Source: Lachnospiraceae bacterium
GTDB taxonomy: Bacteria; Bacillota; Clostridia; Lachnospirales; Lachnospiraceae
NCBI GenBank assembly: GCA_017561085.1
Contig: JAFZDQ010000029.1
Span: forward strand, 1-64,000
Reading direction: 5' to 3'
DNA: 64,000 bases
The notes beneath the pieces are model-generated. The model was given only the letters and a program-made list of their open reading frames with translations, was not told the origin of the DNA and did not search any database. Made by a program: the position numbers and the translations under genes. Shown here piece after piece: positions 44,989 to 56,304 of this stretch. Position 1 is the stretch's first letter. Each line of letters opens with the position of its first letter.

Positions 44989-45741
44989 TTACGGCAATGT
45001 AAGAATTTCCGGTTCTCCGTCCGTAATCAGCACCGTATTTTCATAGTGCGCGGAAAGGGAACCATCCTGTGTCACCACTGTCCAGTCATCATCAAGCCAT
45101 GCCACTTCATAGCCGCCCATATTAATCATGGGCTCAATGGCAAGCGTCATTCCGGCCTGCAGTTTCAGTCCTCTTCTCCACTGCTTGAAATTAGGAATCT
45201 GCGGGTCCTCGTGAAGCGCCGTTCCAATGCCGTGTCCTACAAGGCTCCTTACGATACCATACCCATAGCTGCTTACATAAGCATCAATAGCAGCGGAAAT
45301 ATCATAAAGATGATTGCCGGCCCTGGCTTTCTTTATTCCCTCGAAAAAGCTTTGTTTGGTTACCTGAATGAGTTTCTCTGCTTCTTCTGAAATCCGGCCC
45401 ACACCGTAAGTTCTCGCCGCATCGGAATGATATCCTTTATAAATCAGTCCGGCATCTAAGCTTACGATGTCGCCTTCTTTTAAAATTCTGGTTTTGGAAG
45501 GTATCCCGTGAACCACTTCATCATTGACGGAAACGCAAACCGAAGCCGGATATCCGTTATAATTTAAGAAGTTCGGAATACAACCGCTTTCTCTTATGAG
45601 TCTTTCGCCAAGAGCATCAATCTCTGCGGTACTGATTCCCGGGCAGATAGCTTCGCCGAGTTTTTCATGTACCTCAGCAAGGATTTTACAGGATTCACGC
45701 ATCAATTCGATTTCTCTGGCAGATTTCACAGATACAGCCAT
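44989..45741 (-). CDS. map: Methionine aminopeptidase, type I
   Basis: 250 residues. Removes the first Met of new proteins. Metal ligands are seen in SLDAGLIY, HSDAARTY, GHGIGTALHEDP, AIEPMI and the C-terminal YENTVLI. It lacks the N-terminal zinc-finger extension. Confidence 0.97.
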   Translation of the reverse strand: MAVSVKSAREIELMRESCKILAEVHEKLGEAICPGISTAEIDALGERLIRESGCIPNFLNYNGYPASVCVSVNDEVVHGIPSKTRILKEGDIVSLDAGLIYKGYHSDAARTYGVGRISEEAEKLIQVTKQSFFEGIKKARAGNHLYDISAAIDAYVSSYGYGIVRSLVGHGIGTALHEDPQIPNFKQWRRGLKLQAGMTLAIEPMINMGGYEVAWLDDDWTVVTQDGSLSAHYENTVLITDGEPEILTLP

Positions 45742-45809
45742 TTTACAACCTTACCTTTCTTTTCTTTGATACAGTCATTTACCGTTTCATCTTGAGTAAG
45801 ATATGGTAA

Positions 45810-46451
45810 TTAGCCTAAAATTGCTACGATAGAAGCAAATACATCCTTCATATCTACTGTTCCGTCTACGCTCTGAAGAACACCCTTTGCGCTGTAAAAA
45901 TCAATCAGGGGCTGGGTCTGTTCATGATATACGTTCAGACGGTTCTTTACTGTTTCCGGTTTGTCATCGTCACGCAGTACCAGTTCCTTGCCGCATACAT
46001 CACAGATACCTTCTGTTTTGGGAGGGATGTGTGCGATATGATAAGTAGCACCGCAAGCAAGACAAGCACGTCTTCCGCCCATTCTGTTGATGATGTTTTC
46101 ATCGGGAACTTCTACGTTTACTGCATAATCAATTTTATCGCCAAGCTCTGTAAGTGCTTTATCAAGTACCTCGGCCTGGGGAATTGTTCTGGGGAAACCG
46201 TCAAGAACATATCCGTTCTTGCAGTCATCCTTTGCCACTCTGTCAAGAAGAATCTTAACAGTCAGCTCATCAGGAACAAGAAGTCCCTGGTCCATATATT
46301 TCTTCGCTTCCATTCCAAGCTCGGTGCCGTTTTTAATGTTTGCTCTGAAGATGTCACCGGTTGAAATATGAGGAACGCTGTATTTTTCTGCGATCATTTT
46401 TGCCTGAGTACCCTTGCCTGCACCAGGTGCGCCTAACATAATGATTTTCAT
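45810..46451 (-). CDS. adk: Adenylate kinase, zinc-lid type
   Basis: 213 residues. P-loop GAPGAGKGT at residues 7-15. The LID domain carries four cysteines (CLAC and CDVC), so it binds zinc, usual in Firmicutes. Balances AMP, ADP and ATP. It lies between secY and map, the standard spc-operon place. Confidence 0.98.
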   Translation of the reverse strand: MKIIMLGAPGAGKGTQAKMIAEKYSVPHISTGDIFRANIKNGTELGMEAKKYMDQGLLVPDELTVKILLDRVAKDDCKNGYVLDGFPRTIPQAEVLDKALTELGDKIDYAVNVEVPDENIINRMGGRRACLACGATYHIAHIPPKTEGICDVCGKELVLRDDDKPETVKNRLNVYHEQTQPLIDFYSAKGVLQSVDGTVDMKDVFASIVAILG

Positions 46452-46560
46452 AATATTTCTCCTGTCAAATTAGTCTTATACGTACAAATAAGAGGTTACA
46501 GAAAGTCAGATGTTTTGTCAACACTACACTTCCCTGTAACCTCTACTTTTTTAATGAATA

Positions 46561-47874
46561 TTAATCATTTAAAAAACCTTTGTAATTACGTACCAGCATC
46601 TGGGATTCGATCTGTTTCATTGTTTCAAGAACAACGCTCACGATAATGATAAGGCTGGTTCCTGCAAAGGATACGGATGCACCGAACACACCGTTAAATA
46701 CGAAAGGTATTACACAGATGATTGTCAGACCAACCGCACCGATGAAGATGATGTAATTCAAAATCCTGGTCAGGTACTCGCTGGTAGGCCGTCCGGGTCT
46801 GATACCGGGAATAAAGCCGCCCTGCTTTTTCATGTTTTCTGCAATCTCAATAGGATTGAAGGTAATGGATGTATAGAAGTATGCAAAGAAAATAACTAAT
46901 GCAATGTACACTACCAAACCGATTGTATAAACAGGTTCACTGGGTTTGCACCAATTGGATGAGCTTAATCCCTTAAGAATATGTGCCCATACACCTGTAC
47001 CCTGGTATCCGAAGAAACTGCAAACGATAACGGGAAGCTGCATTAAAGATGAAGCAAAGATAATCGGAATAACACCGGCTGTGTTCACCCTTAAGGGAAT
47101 GGAAGAGGTCTGACCACCAACCATTTTTCTTCCCTGTACTTTTTTTGCGTACTGTACGGGAATTTTACGAACTGCTGCATTGAGCAGGATTACTAAAATT
47201 ACCATACCGATAATTACTGCAAAGATAATAACTGCTGCTACAACTCCTGTTGCAACTGCTTTACCGAATACGAACTGTTCAAACAGATTCGCGATGTCGT
47301 TAGGAATACTGGAAATAATGTTAATTACCAGGACAATGGAAATACCATTTCCGACACCTTTTTCGGTGATTCTTTCGCCAATCCACATCAGGAATGCACT
47401 ACCTGCTGTGAGGGCTACGATAACGGTAAGCTTGTTTAAGAAGTTGTTCACTTCAAGAAGTCCGCTTCCGCCAAATGCGAATGCCATTGCTGTTGATTCA
47501 ATGAGCGCAAGTCCTACTGTCACATAACGTGTGATGGAAGCAATTTTCTTTCTTCCGTCTTCGCCTTCCTTATGCATTTCTTCCAGCTTCGGAATTGCAA
47601 TGGTAAGAAGCTGCATAATAATGGAAGATGTGATATAGGGTGTAATATTTAATGCCAAAATTGACATGTTCAGGAATGATCCACCTGTAAATGCATCAAA
47701 GAAACTGAACGCATCACCTGTCTGCTGAGCAAACCAGTTAGAAAAATAGTTTCTGTCTACACCAGGCACAGGCAGCTGTGATCCAAGACGGATCACAACT
47801 AACATGGCAAATGTAAATAATATCTTTTCTCTTATTTCTTTGATTTTAAATGCGTTTTTTAAGGTTGTTAACAT
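46561..47874 (-). CDS. secY: Preprotein translocase subunit SecY
   Basis: 437 residues with ten membrane helices forming the protein-export channel. The plug region (GGSFLNMSILALNITPYITSSIIMQLL) and C5 loop (PGIRPGRPTSEYL) are intact. Its first base is shared with the end of rplO, so the two are coupled. Confidence 0.98.
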   Translation of the reverse strand: MLTTLKNAFKIKEIREKILFTFAMLVVIRLGSQLPVPGVDRNYFSNWFAQQTGDAFSFFDAFTGGSFLNMSILALNITPYITSSIIMQLLTIAIPKLEEMHKEGEDGRKKIASITRYVTVGLALIESTAMAFAFGGSGLLEVNNFLNKLTVIVALTAGSAFLMWIGERITEKGVGNGISIVLVINIISSIPNDIANLFEQFVFGKAVATGVVAAVIIFAVIIGMVILVILLNAAVRKIPVQYAKKVQGRKMVGGQTSSIPLRVNTAGVIPIIFASSLMQLPVIVCSFFGYQGTGVWAHILKGLSSSNWCKPSEPVYTIGLVVYIALVIFFAYFYTSITFNPIEIAENMKKQGGFIPGIRPGRPTSEYLTRILNYIIFIGAVGLTIICVIPFVFNGVFGASVSFAGTSLIIIVSVVLETMKQIESQMLVRNYKGFLND

Positions 47875-48314
47875 TAGATCACCTCTACTGTTCCACCAGC
47901 AGCTTCAATCTTTTCCTGAGCAGATGCAGAAAATGCATTTGCTTTAACTGTAAGCTTCTTGGTAATTTCTCCGTTTCCGAGGATCTTAACGCCATCTCTG
48001 GGATTCTTAACGATTCCGGATTCAAGTAATGCGTCGATATCTACAACAGCACCGTCTTCGAATCTGTCAAGTGCGCTTAAGTTAATAGCAACGATATCTT
48101 TAGAACTGGGACAGGTAAATCCTCTTTTAGGGATTCTTCTGTATAAAGGCATCTGTCCACCTTCAAAGCCGGGTCTGGGTGCTCCAGAACGAGCTTTCTG
48201 ACCTTTGTGACCTTTACCGGCTGTTTTGCCGTTTCCTGAACCGTGTCCACGACCTCTTCTAAAATTATCACTCTTTGTAGAACCTTCTGCAGGTCTTAAA
48301 TTAGATAATTCCAT
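47874..48314 (-). CDS. rplO: 50S ribosomal protein L15
   Basis: 146 residues with the Gly/Arg-rich start ([26 protein letters not shown]) that threads into 23S rRNA. It lies between rpmD and secY. Confidence 0.98.
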   Translation of the reverse strand: MELSNLRPAEGSTKSDNFRRGRGHGSGNGKTAGKGHKGQKARSGAPRPGFEGGQMPLYRRIPKRGFTCPSSKDIVAINLSALDRFEDGAVVDIDALLESGIVKNPRDGVKILGNGEITKKLTVKANAFSASAQEKIEAAGGTVEVI

Positions 48315-48335
48315 GTTGACACCTCCTTATCTCAA

Positions 48336-48524
48336 TTAAACTTCTTCTACTTTTACTAAATGTCTGATCTGCTGAATCTGACCTCTTGTAGCTGCGTTAT
48401 CAGGCAGTACGATGGTTTTGTTCAGCTTTCTAAGTCCCATTGATTCAACGGTAGCTTTGTGTTTGGGAACTGCTCCGATAGGAGACTTTACTAATGTAAT
48501 TTTTAACATTTTCTGTTCTGCCAT
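48336..48524 (-). CDS. rpmD: 50S ribosomal protein L30
   Basis: 62 residues, the short bacterial form (KITLVKSPIGAVPKHKATVESMGLRKLN). It lies 13 bases after rpsE. Confidence 0.97.
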   Translation of the reverse strand: MAEQKMLKITLVKSPIGAVPKHKATVESMGLRKLNKTIVLPDNAATRGQIQQIRHLVKVEEV

Positions 48525-48537
48525 CTTTCATTCCCTC

Positions 48538-49047
48538 CTATGATATAACTTCTTCTACAGATTTACCACGGTTCTTAGCTACCTGTTCAGGTGTCTTTAA
48601 CTGGCTTAAACCTGTGATTGTTGCAAGTACAACGTTCTGCTTGTTGTTGGAACCAAGTGACTTGGTACGGATGTTCTTGATACCTGCAAGTTCACAAACG
48701 ATACGAGCAGGACCACCTGCGATGATACCGGTACCTTCGGGAGCTTTCTTTAAAAGAACGCTTGCAGAACCGAACTTTCCGATAAAGTCATGTGTGATGG
48801 ATTTATTTTCATCAAGAGCAATGTTAACGATATGCTTCATTGCGTCTTCTTTACCCTTACGGATTGCTTCAGGGATTTCTACAGCCTTTCCAAGTCCTGC
48901 GCCTACGTGACCATTGCCGTCACCAACTACTACCAGAGCAGTAAATCTCATGTTACGTCCACCCTTAACGGTCTTAGTAACACGTTTGATAGCAACAACC
49001 TTATCGCTTAACTCTAACTGGCTTACATCAATGATTGTATTCTTCAT
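48538..49047 (-). CDS. rpsE: 30S ribosomal protein S5
   Basis: 169 residues with the double-stranded RNA-binding N-terminal domain ([19 protein letters not shown]) and the C-terminal S5 fold. Involved in decoding accuracy. Confidence 0.98.
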   Translation of the reverse strand: MKNTIIDVSQLELSDKVVAIKRVTKTVKGGRNMRFTALVVVGDGNGHVGAGLGKAVEIPEAIRKGKEDAMKHIVNIALDENKSITHDFIGKFGSASVLLKKAPEGTGIIAGGPARIVCELAGIKNIRTKSLGSNNKQNVVLATITGLSQLKTPEQVAKNRGKSVEEVIS

Positions 49048-49065
49048 GATTTACTTCTTCCTTTC

Positions 49066-49434
49066 TTAGAATTTCAAGCCAGCTTCTCTGGCTGCGTCAG
49101 CTAATGCTGCGATCTTACCCTGGTATATAAAGCCGCCTCTATCAAAGACTACTGTATCAATACCCTTTTCGATTGCTCTCTTAGCAATAACTGTTCCTAA
49201 ATATGCTGCTGCATCAACGTTATTGGTTTTTTCAAGTTCAGCTGCAACTGCTTTTTCAACAGTAGAAGCTGCAACTAAAGTATTTCCAACTGTATCGTCG
49301 ATAATTTGAGCATACATATGATTATTACTTCTGAACACTGCAAGACGAGGTCTTTCAGCTGTACCGCTAAAACGGTTACGAATTTTCATGTGCTTTTTAA
49401 CACGAACTTTCTGTCTTGATTCTTTACTAACCAT
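49066..49434 (-). CDS. rplR: 50S ribosomal protein L18
   Basis: 122 residues. Binds 5S r[23 protein letters not shown] and the C-terminal [21 protein letters not shown] are typical. Confidence 0.98.
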   Translation of the reverse strand: MVSKESRQKVRVKKHMKIRNRFSGTAERPRLAVFRSNNHMYAQIIDDTVGNTLVAASTVEKAVAAELEKTNNVDAAAYLGTVIAKRAIEKGIDTVVFDRGGFIYQGKIAALADAAREAGLKF

Positions 49435-49454
49435 TCTTATACTCTCCTTATCTC

Positions 49455-49997
49455 TTATTTCTTACCAGTCTTACCAACTTTACGTCTGATAACTTCATCA
49501 GCATACTTGATACCTTTGCCCTTGTAAGGTTCAGGTCTTCTCTTATCTCTGATTTCAGCTGCGAATTGGCCAACTTTTTCTTTATCAATACCTTTAACAA
49601 TGATGATGTTCTGTCCTTCAAGCACTGTTTCAATGCCTTCGGGGTCTTCCATCTCAACCGGATGTGAATATCCTAAAGATAAGGTTAACTTGTTTCCGGA
49701 TTTAGCTGCTCTGTAACCAACACCGTTTACTTCCAGCTTCTTTTCATAGCCATTAGTAACACCTACAACCATGTTGTTGATGAGTGTTCTTGTAAGACCA
49801 TGTAAAGATTTCATTCTCTTTAAATCGTTAGGTCTGGTAACTACTACTTCAGCACCTTCAACCTTGATTTCCATTTCTGCGGGAAGCACTCTTTCCAGTG
49901 TTCCTTTAGGACCTTTTACAGTCACTTTATTATTTTCTGCAACTTCTACAGTAACACCTGCAGGAATCGCGATTGGCATTCTTCCTATACGTGACAT
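49455..49997 (-). CDS. rplF: 50S ribosomal protein L6
   Basis: 180 residues with two L6 repeats and the [16 protein letters not shown] signature near the C-terminus. A 162-base structured gap separates it from rpsH upstream. Confidence 0.98.
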   Translation of the reverse strand: MSRIGRMPIAIPAGVTVEVAENNKVTVKGPKGTLERVLPAEMEIKVEGAEVVVTRPNDLKRMKSLHGLTRTLINNMVVGVTNGYEKKLEVNGVGYRAAKSGNKLTLSLGYSHPVEMEDPEGIETVLEGQNIIIVKGIDKEKVGQFAAEIRDKRRPEPYKGKGIKYADEVIRRKVGKTGKK

Positions 49998-50159
49998 GCC
50001 CGTACCTCCTATAATAATTTAAAATACTAGGTTTATATTGAATACAGACTCGAAAATCCTGTCTGCAATGCAGACAGCGCAACTTACGTTGCGAAAGATT
50101 TTCTCGTTGTTTGGCAAGGTAAAATCAAATACTCACTTCGTTCGTGCTTGATTTTCTGC
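49998..50159 (-). other. Structured spacer with three-way junction between rpsH and rplF
   Basis: GAAAATC (50052-50058) pairs with GATTTTC (50097-50103) around two perfect hairpins: 8 bp (50059-50066 with 50070-50077) and 6 bp (CGCAAC with GTTGCG, 50078-50093). A second long imperfect hairpin (about 50108-50168) reaches into the rpsH stop region. Confidence 0.65.
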
Positions 50160-50561
50160 TTACCAAACATATGCGAGCACTTCGCCGCCTACCTGTAATT
50201 CTCTAGCCTTTTTATCAGTTACAACGCCCTGGTTTGTAGAAATAATTGCAATTCCTAAACCACCAAGTACTCTGGGAAGTTCATCCTTGCCTGCGTAAAT
50301 ACGAAGACCGGGTTTTGAAATTCTCTTTAATCCTGTGATGATCTTTTCATTTCTGTCAGCACCATACTTTAAGGTGATGCGGATAGTCTTGAAATTACCT
50401 TCATCTACAAGATCATATTTTTTGATATATCCTTCCTCTACAAGAATATCTGCAATTGCCAGCTTCATTTTAGAAGAGGGAACATCTACTGTATCGTGTT
50501 TTGCAGTATTTGCATTACGGATTCTTGTAAGCATATCTGCAATAGGATCGCTCATTGTCAT
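50160..50561 (-). CDS. rpsH: 30S ribosomal protein S8
   Basis: 133 residues. Central 16S rRNA binder and, in E. coli, translational repressor of the spc operon. The [27 protein letters not shown] end is typical. Its stop lies in the stem of the spacer hairpin. Confidence 0.98.
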   Translation of the reverse strand: MTMSDPIADMLTRIRNANTAKHDTVDVPSSKMKLAIADILVEEGYIKKYDLVDEGNFKTIRITLKYGADRNEKIITGLKRISKPGLRIYAGKDELPRVLGGLGIAIISTNQGVVTDKKARELQVGGEVLAYVW

Positions 50562-50584
50562 TGTTTTTTCCTCCTTAATTAATC

Positions 50585-50770
50585 TTACCAGCTTGCTTTT
50601 CTAACACCGGGGATCTGTCCTTTGTATGCTAATTCGCGGAAGCAAATTCTGCAAATTCCGTATTTTCTTAATACAGAATGAGGACGTCCACAAATATTAC
50701 AACGAGTATATTCTCTTGTAGAGAATTTAGGTTTACGCTGCTGTTTAATCTTCATTGAAGTTTTAGCCAT
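50585..50770 (-). CDS. rpsN: 30S ribosomal protein S14, zinc type
   Basis: 61 residues, the short C+ form with CNIC and CRIC zinc ligands. Normal Firmicutes type. Confidence 0.98.
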   Translation of the reverse strand: MAKTSMKIKQQRKPKFSTREYTRCNICGRPHSVLRKYGICRICFRELAYKGQIPGVRKASW

Positions 50771-50785
50771 GGATCTGTTTCCTCC

Positions 50786-51325
50786 TTACTTTGCGAACGG
50801 CATGTTAAATAATCTTAATAATTCACGAGCTTCTTCGTCTGTCTTTGCTGTGGTAACAAAGATAATGTCCATACCTCTCACCTTATCTACTTTATCATAT
50901 TCGATTTCGGGGAAGATTAACTGTTCTTTGATACCAAGAGAGTAGTTACCTCTACCGTCAAATGCGTTAGGGTTAACACCTCTAAAGTCACGTACACGAG
51001 GCAGTGCCAGGTTTACAAGACGATCTAAGAATTCATACATCTTTTCGCCACGCAGTGTAGTCTTACATCCGATAGCCATACCTTCTCTGATTTTGAAGTT
51101 AGCAACAGATTTCTTTGCTTTGGTAAGTACTGCTTTCTGACCTGTAATTGTTTCCATGTCTTTTACAGCGGATTCAAGTAACTTAGCGTTATCTTTTGCT
51201 TCGCCAACACCCATGTTAATAACAATCTTGTCAAGCTTCGGTACTTCCATAATGTTCTTATATCCGAACTTTTTGATCATAGCTTCTACGATCTCATCTT
51301 TATACATTGTTTTAAGTCTGCTCAC
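50786..51325 (-). CDS. rplE: 50S ribosomal protein L5
   Basis: 179 residues. Binds 5S rRNA and contacts the small subunit. [16 protein letters not shown] and [21 protein letters not shown] are family marks. Confidence 0.98.
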   Translation of the reverse strand: MSRLKTMYKDEIVEAMIKKFGYKNIMEVPKLDKIVINMGVGEAKDNAKLLESAVKDMETITGQKAVLTKAKKSVANFKIREGMAIGCKTTLRGEKMYEFLDRLVNLALPRVRDFRGVNPNAFDGRGNYSLGIKEQLIFPEIEYDKVDKVRGMDIIFVTTAKTDEEARELLRLFNMPFAK

Positions 51326-51357
51326 GCTTCCAGTTCTCCTTTCTTAGAATTATTCAA

Positions 51358-51675
51358 TTACTTCTTGTCGATTACTTCACCTGTTGATTTTGCATAACGA
51401 ACTTTCTTGTCGCCTTCCATCTTAAAGCCTACTCTTGTAGCTTTTCCGTTAACAACAAGCATTACGTTAGAAATATCAATGGGAGCTTCTTTCTGAATAA
51501 TTCCACCATTCTGGTTAGCTGCTGAAGGCTTTGCGTGCTTTGTAATAATGCCAACGCCTTCTACAAGAACTTTACCGTTCTTAGCGTCTACAGAAAGAAC
51601 TTTGCCTTCTTTTCCGTTATCTTTTCCGGCGATAACCTTTACGGTATCACCTTTCTTAATCTTTAAAGTTGCCAT
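51358..51675 (-). CDS. rplX: 50S ribosomal protein L24
   Basis: 105 residues with an N-terminal KOW motif (KKGDTVKVIAGKDNGKEGKVL). Starts large-subunit assembly. Confidence 0.98.
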   Translation of the reverse strand: MATLKIKKGDTVKVIAGKDNGKEGKVLSVDAKNGKVLVEGVGIITKHAKPSAANQNGGIIQKEAPIDISNVMLVVNGKATRVGFKMEGDKKVRYAKSTGEVIDKK

Positions 51676-51688
51676 GCTGTGCTACCTC

Positions 51689-52057
51689 CTATAATACTTC
51701 GGGAGCAAGGGAAACAATTTTCATAAACTGTTTTTCACGAAGTTCTCTTGCTACGGGTCCAAAAATACGGGTTCCTCTGGGAGTTTTGTCATCTTTAATA
51801 ATAACAGCAGCATTTTCGTCGAATTTAATGTAAGAACCGTCTTTACGACGAGCGCCTTTTACAGAACGAACAACGACAGCCTTTACTACGTCACCTTTCT
51901 TTACAACGCCGCCAGGTGTTGCATCTTTAACCGTAGCAACGATAATATCGCCGATCTGTGCATATCTTCTTGTAGATCCGCCCATAACTCTGATGCAGAG
52001 GATTTCCTTAGCACCTGTGTTATCAGCAACCTTAAGTCTGCTTTCCTGTTGAATCAT
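51689..52057 (-). CDS. rplN: 50S ribosomal protein L14
   Basis: 122 residues ([20 protein letters not shown]). Part of the intersubunit bridge. The following 86-base gap to rpsQ contains a TTCGCC/GGCGAA hairpin. Confidence 0.98.
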   Translation of the reverse strand: MIQQESRLKVADNTGAKEILCIRVMGGSTRRYAQIGDIIVATVKDATPGGVVKKGDVVKAVVVRSVKGARRKDGSYIKFDENAAVIIKDDKTPRGTRIFGPVARELREKQFMKIVSLAPEVL

Positions 52058-52143
52058 GCTAATTCTCCTTCCAATATCCGCTCCGGTACAAAGCCCGAAG
52101 AATGCTTTGCACTCTTCTAAGCTTCGCCGCAGGCGAATTTATA

Positions 52144-52428
52144 CTATTTTGCTCTTTCTACGATTTCTACAAGTCTCCATCTCTTATCTTTAGATAAAGG
52201 TCTTGTTTCCATAACTTTAACTGTATCACCGATACGGCATTCGTTGTTTTCGTCATGTGCTTTTAATTTGTAAGTATCTTTTACAATTTTCTTGTAAAGA
52301 GGATGTTTTACATGGTTTTCAACAGCAACAACGATTGTCTTATCCATCTTATCACTAACAACCTTACCGGTACGTGTTTTTCTTAAATTTCTTTCCACGG
52401 TTTTTGTCTCCTTTCCTTTCTTTGACAT
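52144..52428 (-). CDS. rpsQ: 30S ribosomal protein S17
   Basis: 94 residues, slightly longer than usual because of a basic N-terminal extension. OB-fold signature [27 protein letters not shown]. Confidence 0.98.
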   Translation of the reverse strand: MSKKGKETKTVERNLRKTRTGKVVSDKMDKTIVVAVENHVKHPLYKKIVKDTYKLKAHDENNECRIGDTVKVMETRPLSKDKRWRLVEIVERAK

Positions 52429-52441
52429 TCAGCTTACAACC

Positions 52442-52648
52442 TTAAGCTTCTTTTCCCTTCATAGTAATCACTGTCTGAATTCTTGCGATATTCTTTCTTA
52501 CTTCTTTGATTCTAGCTGTGTTATCCAGCTGGTTGGTTGCATTCTGGAATCTCAAGTTGAAAAGTTCTTTTTTAGCAGCTACTAATTCCTGTGCTAATTC
52601 TGCAGCTGATTTTGCTTTTAAACCTTCTACATACTTATTAGTCTTCAT
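52442..52648 (-). CDS. rpmC: 50S ribosomal protein L29
   Basis: 68 residues from ATG at 52648 ([10 protein letters not shown]). The start overlaps the end of rplP by 11 bases. Two-helix protein at the peptide exit tunnel. Longer in-frame readings to 52717 run through rplP and are rejected. Confidence 0.97.
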   Translation of the reverse strand: MKTNKYVEGLKAKSAAELAQELVAAKKELFNLRFQNATNQLDNTARIKEVRKNIARIQTVITMKGKEA

Positions 52649-53069
52649 TTGATACACCGCCTTCCAAGTCTGCCTTAGAAACGATTTTACACTTACAAGG
52701 AAGCTTATGTGTTGCAAGTCTTAATGCTTCTCTTGCTGTTTCTTCAGCTACTCCTGAGATTTCAAACATTACACGGCCGGGTTTTACTACTGCTACCCAG
52801 TATTCCAATGTACCTTTACCGGAACCCATACGAGTTTCAGCAGGCTTTGCTGTTACCGGTTTGTCAGGGAAAATCTTAATCCAAACTTTACCACCACGCT
52901 TGATATGACGAGTCATAGCAATACGGGCTGCTTCGATCTGGTTTGATCTGATCCAACAAGGTTCTGTTGCAACAATACCGTATTCACCGTAAGTGATTGT
53001 ATTACCACGGCTGGCTTTACCTCTCATAGAGCCACGGAACTGTTTACGACGTTTTACTCTTTTAGGCAT
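52638..53069 (-). CDS. rplP: 50S ribosomal protein L16
   Basis: 143 residues from ATG at 53069 ([13 protein letters not shown]). [17 protein letters not shown] loop near the peptidyl-transferase centre. It follows rpsC almost without a gap. Confidence 0.98.
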   Translation of the reverse strand: MPKRVKRRKQFRGSMRGKASRGNTITYGEYGIVATEPCWIRSNQIEAARIAMTRHIKRGGKVWIKIFPDKPVTAKPAETRMGSGKGTLEYWVAVVKPGRVMFEISGVAEETAREALRLATHKLPCKCKIVSKADLEGGVSNED

Positions 53070-53074
53070 TAACA

Positions 53075-53737
53075 TTATTTATCGCTCCCTTCCTTTTCAT
53101 CATTCTTCTTAGCAGGAAGTACTTCGCCCTTGTAAATCCATACTTTAACGCCTACTTTACCGTAGGTTGTATCTGCTTCTGCAAATCCGTAGTCGATATC
53201 TGCACGTAATGTCTGAAGCGGAATAGTACCTTCGCTGTAGAACTCTGTACGAGCCATATCAGCACCGCCGAGACGTCCTGAACAAGCTGTCTTAATACCA
53301 AGTGCGCCGGACTTCATGGTTCTGCCCATGCAAGACTTCATAGCACGTCTGAAGGATACACGGTTTTCAAGCTGCTGAGCAATGTTTTCTGCAACGAGCT
53401 GTGCGTCCTTGTCAGGTCTCTTGATTTCTTTAATATCAACTAATACTTTCTTTCCGGTCATTTTGGAAAGTTCTTTCTTGGTTACTTCGATTTCAGCACC
53501 ACCCTTACCGATTACAACACCGGGCTTAGCTGTGTAGATGATAACCTTTACTCTGCCTGCCGCTCTTTCGATTTCGATTTTGGAAATTCCGGCACTAAAT
53601 AATTTCTTCTTAAGGTATTTTCTGATGTCGTAATCTTCTACGAGGAAATCAGAAAAGTCTGCATCTGCATACCATTTAGAATCCCAATCCTTAATAACAC
53701 CGACTCTGAGGCCGTGAGGATTAACTTTCTGTCCCAT
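53075..53737 (-). CDS. rpsC: 30S ribosomal protein S3
   Basis: 220 residues with the KH RNA-binding domain ([20 protein letters not shown]) and the C-terminal S3 domain. Part of the mRNA entry site. Confidence 0.98.
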   Translation of the reverse strand: MGQKVNPHGLRVGVIKDWDSKWYADADFSDFLVEDYDIRKYLKKKLFSAGISKIEIERAAGRVKVIIYTAKPGVVIGKGGAEIEVTKKELSKMTGKKVLVDIKEIKRPDKDAQLVAENIAQQLENRVSFRRAMKSCMGRTMKSGALGIKTACSGRLGGADMARTEFYSEGTIPLQTLRADIDYGFAEADTTYGKVGVKVWIYKGEVLPAKKNDEKEGSDK

Positions 53738-53748
53738 TATTTTTCCTC

Positions 53749-54135
53749 CTATCTTTCATCAAGCACAACTGTGATGTGGCTCATTCTCTTTTCGATTCTG
53801 TAAGCTCTACCCTGTGCTCTCGGTTTAACTCTCTTCATTGTAGGTCCTTTATTTGCATAACATTCTGCAACATAAAGGTTTTCAGCGTTCATTCCGTTGT
53901 TATTTTCAGCGTTTGCGATAGCGGACTGAAGTAACTTCTTAATGATGCTGGAAGCATATCTGGGATTGTACTCTAAAATTGCCAGAGCAGTTGCTACATC
54001 TTTGCCTCTGATGGCATCTAATACGAAACATGCTTTCTGAACAGACACTCTTGCGTAAGATAACTTAGCTGAAGGTCTTGTGTCTTTCTGCGCATTTCTC
54101 TCTCTTTTAATTTGGGATCTATGTCCTTTTGCCAT
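53749..54135 (-). CDS. rplV: 50S ribosomal protein L22
   Basis: 128 residues. The long beta-hairpin ([20 protein letters not shown]) lines the exit tunnel. Confidence 0.98.
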   Translation of the reverse strand: MAKGHRSQIKRERNAQKDTRPSAKLSYARVSVQKACFVLDAIRGKDVATALAILEYNPRYASSIIKKLLQSAIANAENNNGMNAENLYVAECYANKGPTMKRVKPRAQGRAYRIEKRMSHITVVLDER

Positions 54136-54148
54136 TGCTAAAACCTCC

Positions 54149-54430
54149 TTATCTTACTTTAGACTTCTTCTCGTCTTTTCCATGTCCTCTATAAGTTCTG
54201 GTTGCAACGAATTCACCTAACTTGTGTCCAACCATATCTTCTGTTACATATACAGGCACGTGCTTTCTTCCGTCATGTACTGCAAACGTATGTCCCACAA
54301 AAGAGGGGAAGATTGTAGAACGACGGGACCAGGTCTTGATAACCTGCTTTTGTCCTGCTGCATTCATTGCATCTACTTTATTCAGTAAACTTGCATCTGC
54401 AAAGGGTCCTTTTTTCAGTGATCTAGCCAT
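54149..54430 (-). CDS. rpsS: 30S ribosomal protein S19
   Basis: 93 residues ([20 protein letters not shown]; later [19 protein letters not shown]). Head protein of the small subunit. Confidence 0.98.
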   Translation of the reverse strand: MARSLKKGPFADASLLNKVDAMNAAGQKQVIKTWSRRSTIFPSFVGHTFAVHDGRKHVPVYVTEDMVGHKLGEFVATRTYRGHGKDEKKSKVR

Positions 54431-54445
54431 TTTCTCTCCTCCTTA

Positions 54446-55291
54446 TTATTTGATGGCCTTGCCGTCTCTTCTTCTTACGATTAACTTGTTAGAAGCTTTT
54501 TTCTTCTTACGTGTCTTAAGACCAAGAGCGGGCTTGCCCCAAGGTGTACTCGGGCCGGGACGTCCAATACCGGTCTTACCTTCACCACCACCGTGAGGAT
54601 GGTCGTTAGGGTTCATAACAGAACCACGAACTGTAGGGCGGATACCCATATGACGCTTACGTCCTGCTTTACCGACATTGATAAGGCTGTGATCTCCGTT
54701 TCCTACAACACCAACGGTTGCTCTACATACGATAGGAACCATTCTCATTTCGCCTGAAGGAAGACGAAGTGTTGCATATTTTCCTTCTTTCGCCATTAAC
54801 TGTGCGCTGTTTCCGGCTGAACGAACCATCTGGCCGCCCTTTCCGGGATATAATTCGATGTTATGAATCTGTGTACCTACAGGGATGTTAGCTAAAGGTA
54901 AGCAGTTACCAACTCTAACTTCTGCTTCAGGTCCACTCATAACCTTCATGCCATCCTTTAATCCTTCGGGAGCAAGGATGTAAGCCTTTTCGCCGTCTGC
55001 GTAGCAGATTAAAGCGATATTCGCTGTTCTGTTAGGATCGTATTCGATTCCGATTACTGTTGCAGGAATGCCGTCCTTAGCATTTCTCTTGAAATCGATG
55101 ATTCTGTATTTTCTTCTGGAACCGCCTCCGCGGTGTCTTACAGTGATTTTACCCTGATTGTTACGACCAGCGTTCTTTTCTAAGGAAACACAAAGAGATT
55201 TTTCAGGAGTTGTCTTTGTGATTTCTGCGAAGTCAGAACCTGTCATATTTCTTCTGGAAGGTGTATATGGGTTGTATTTCTTAATTCCCAT
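54446..55291 (-). CDS. rplB: 50S ribosomal protein L2
   Basis: 281 residues. The C-terminal [20 protein letters not shown] loop, including the conserved histidine near the peptidyl-transferase centre, is intact. Confidence 0.98.
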   Translation of the reverse strand: MGIKKYNPYTPSRRNMTGSDFAEITKTTPEKSLCVSLEKNAGRNNQGKITVRHRGGGSRRKYRIIDFKRNAKDGIPATVIGIEYDPNRTANIALICYADGEKAYILAPEGLKDGMKVMSGPEAEVRVGNCLPLANIPVGTQIHNIELYPGKGGQMVRSAGNSAQLMAKEGKYATLRLPSGEMRMVPIVCRATVGVVGNGDHSLINVGKAGRKRHMGIRPTVRGSVMNPNDHPHGGGEGKTGIGRPGPSTPWGKPALGLKTRKKKKASNKLIVRRRDGKAIK

Positions 55292-55353
55292 GACTTTATC
55301 TCCTTTCGAGTTCTACATTTAATATCGCACTTTTCTGTGCATAGTCTTACATT

Positions 55354-55653
55354 TTAGAGACCAGCGAAGATTTCGATTTCTTTGCTGTCTGCTGTTAACT
55401 GAACGATAGCCTTTTTGGTCTTAGCGGTCTTACCGAAAACCATACCACGTCTCTTTGTCTTGCCGTCGCAGTTGATGGTGTTAACCTTAGCAACTTTTGC
55501 GCCGTCAAACATTTTTTCAACAGCTTCTTTGATCTGAGTCTTATTTGCTTCGGGATGAACCAAAAAAGTATATTTCTTTTCGCTCATACCAGCCATACTC
55601 TTTTCTGTAATAACCGGTTTGAGGATTACGTCATAATACTGAATAGCTGCCAT
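55354..55653 (-). CDS. rplW: 50S ribosomal protein L23
   Basis: 99 residues. Exit-tunnel protein and docking site for trigger factor and [25 protein letters not shown] is typical. The start shares its first base with the end of rplD. Confidence 0.98.
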   Translation of the reverse strand: MAAIQYYDVILKPVITEKSMAGMSEKKYTFLVHPEANKTQIKEAVEKMFDGAKVAKVNTINCDGKTKRRGMVFGKTAKTKKAIVQLTADSKEIEIFAGL

Positions 55654-56273
55654 TATGCATACACCTCCTCAATCTTAGCCACTGCATCCTTTGTAAGGAT
55701 AAGTGTGTCACCTTTTAAGATGTCATAAACATTAATTGTGTTTGTTAATGCTGTCTTAATAGTGGGAATATTTCTTGCAGACATAACAACCTTTTCATCG
55801 TTTTCAGCGATAACAACAAGTGCCTTGCTTACTTTTAAGTTGTCCATAACTGCTTTGAATTTCTTTGTTTTGATTTCGTCAAACTTAAGTTCATCTACTA
55901 CGATTAACTTTCCGTCTGCTACTCTGCTTGAAAGAGCGGACTTAAGAGCTGCTCTCTTTTCTTTCTTATTTAATTTGAAAGAATAATCTCTCGGTACGGG
56001 AGCGAATACAACGCCGCCTCCTGTCCACTGAGGAGATCTTGTTGAACCCTGTCTTGCATGACCGGTTCCTTTCTGTCTCCAAGGTTTTCTTCCGCCACCG
56101 GAAACTTCAGAACGAGTTTTTGCTTTCTGTGTTCCCTGACGATTGTTTGCAAGCTGCTGTACAACTGCCATGTGTACAAGGTGTTCGTTTACTTCTACAC
56201 CAAATACCGCATCGTTTAATTCAATTGTACCAACTTCTTTGCCTTCCATATTATAAACAGATACGTTTGCCAT
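55653..56273 (-). CDS. rplD: 50S ribosomal protein L4
   Basis: 206 residues. The extended loop [23 protein letters not shown] reaches into the tunnel. In E. coli L4 also represses the S10 operon; whether it does here is unknown. Confidence 0.98.
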   Translation of the reverse strand: MANVSVYNMEGKEVGTIELNDAVFGVEVNEHLVHMAVVQQLANNRQGTQKAKTRSEVSGGGRKPWRQKGTGHARQGSTRSPQWTGGGVVFAPVPRDYSFKLNKKEKRAALKSALSSRVADGKLIVVDELKFDEIKTKKFKAVMDNLKVSKALVVIAENDEKVVMSARNIPTIKTALTNTINVYDILKGDTLILTKDAVAKIEEVYA

Positions 56274-56304
56274 CTGAATGGTCCTCCTTTCATCATCCGA
56301 CTAA

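Noticed and set aside
50052..50103. tRNA-like cloverleaf in the rpsH-rplF gap
   Set aside because: Only two arms within the junction, no anticodon loop, no TTCRA arm and no CCA-proximal acceptor stem.
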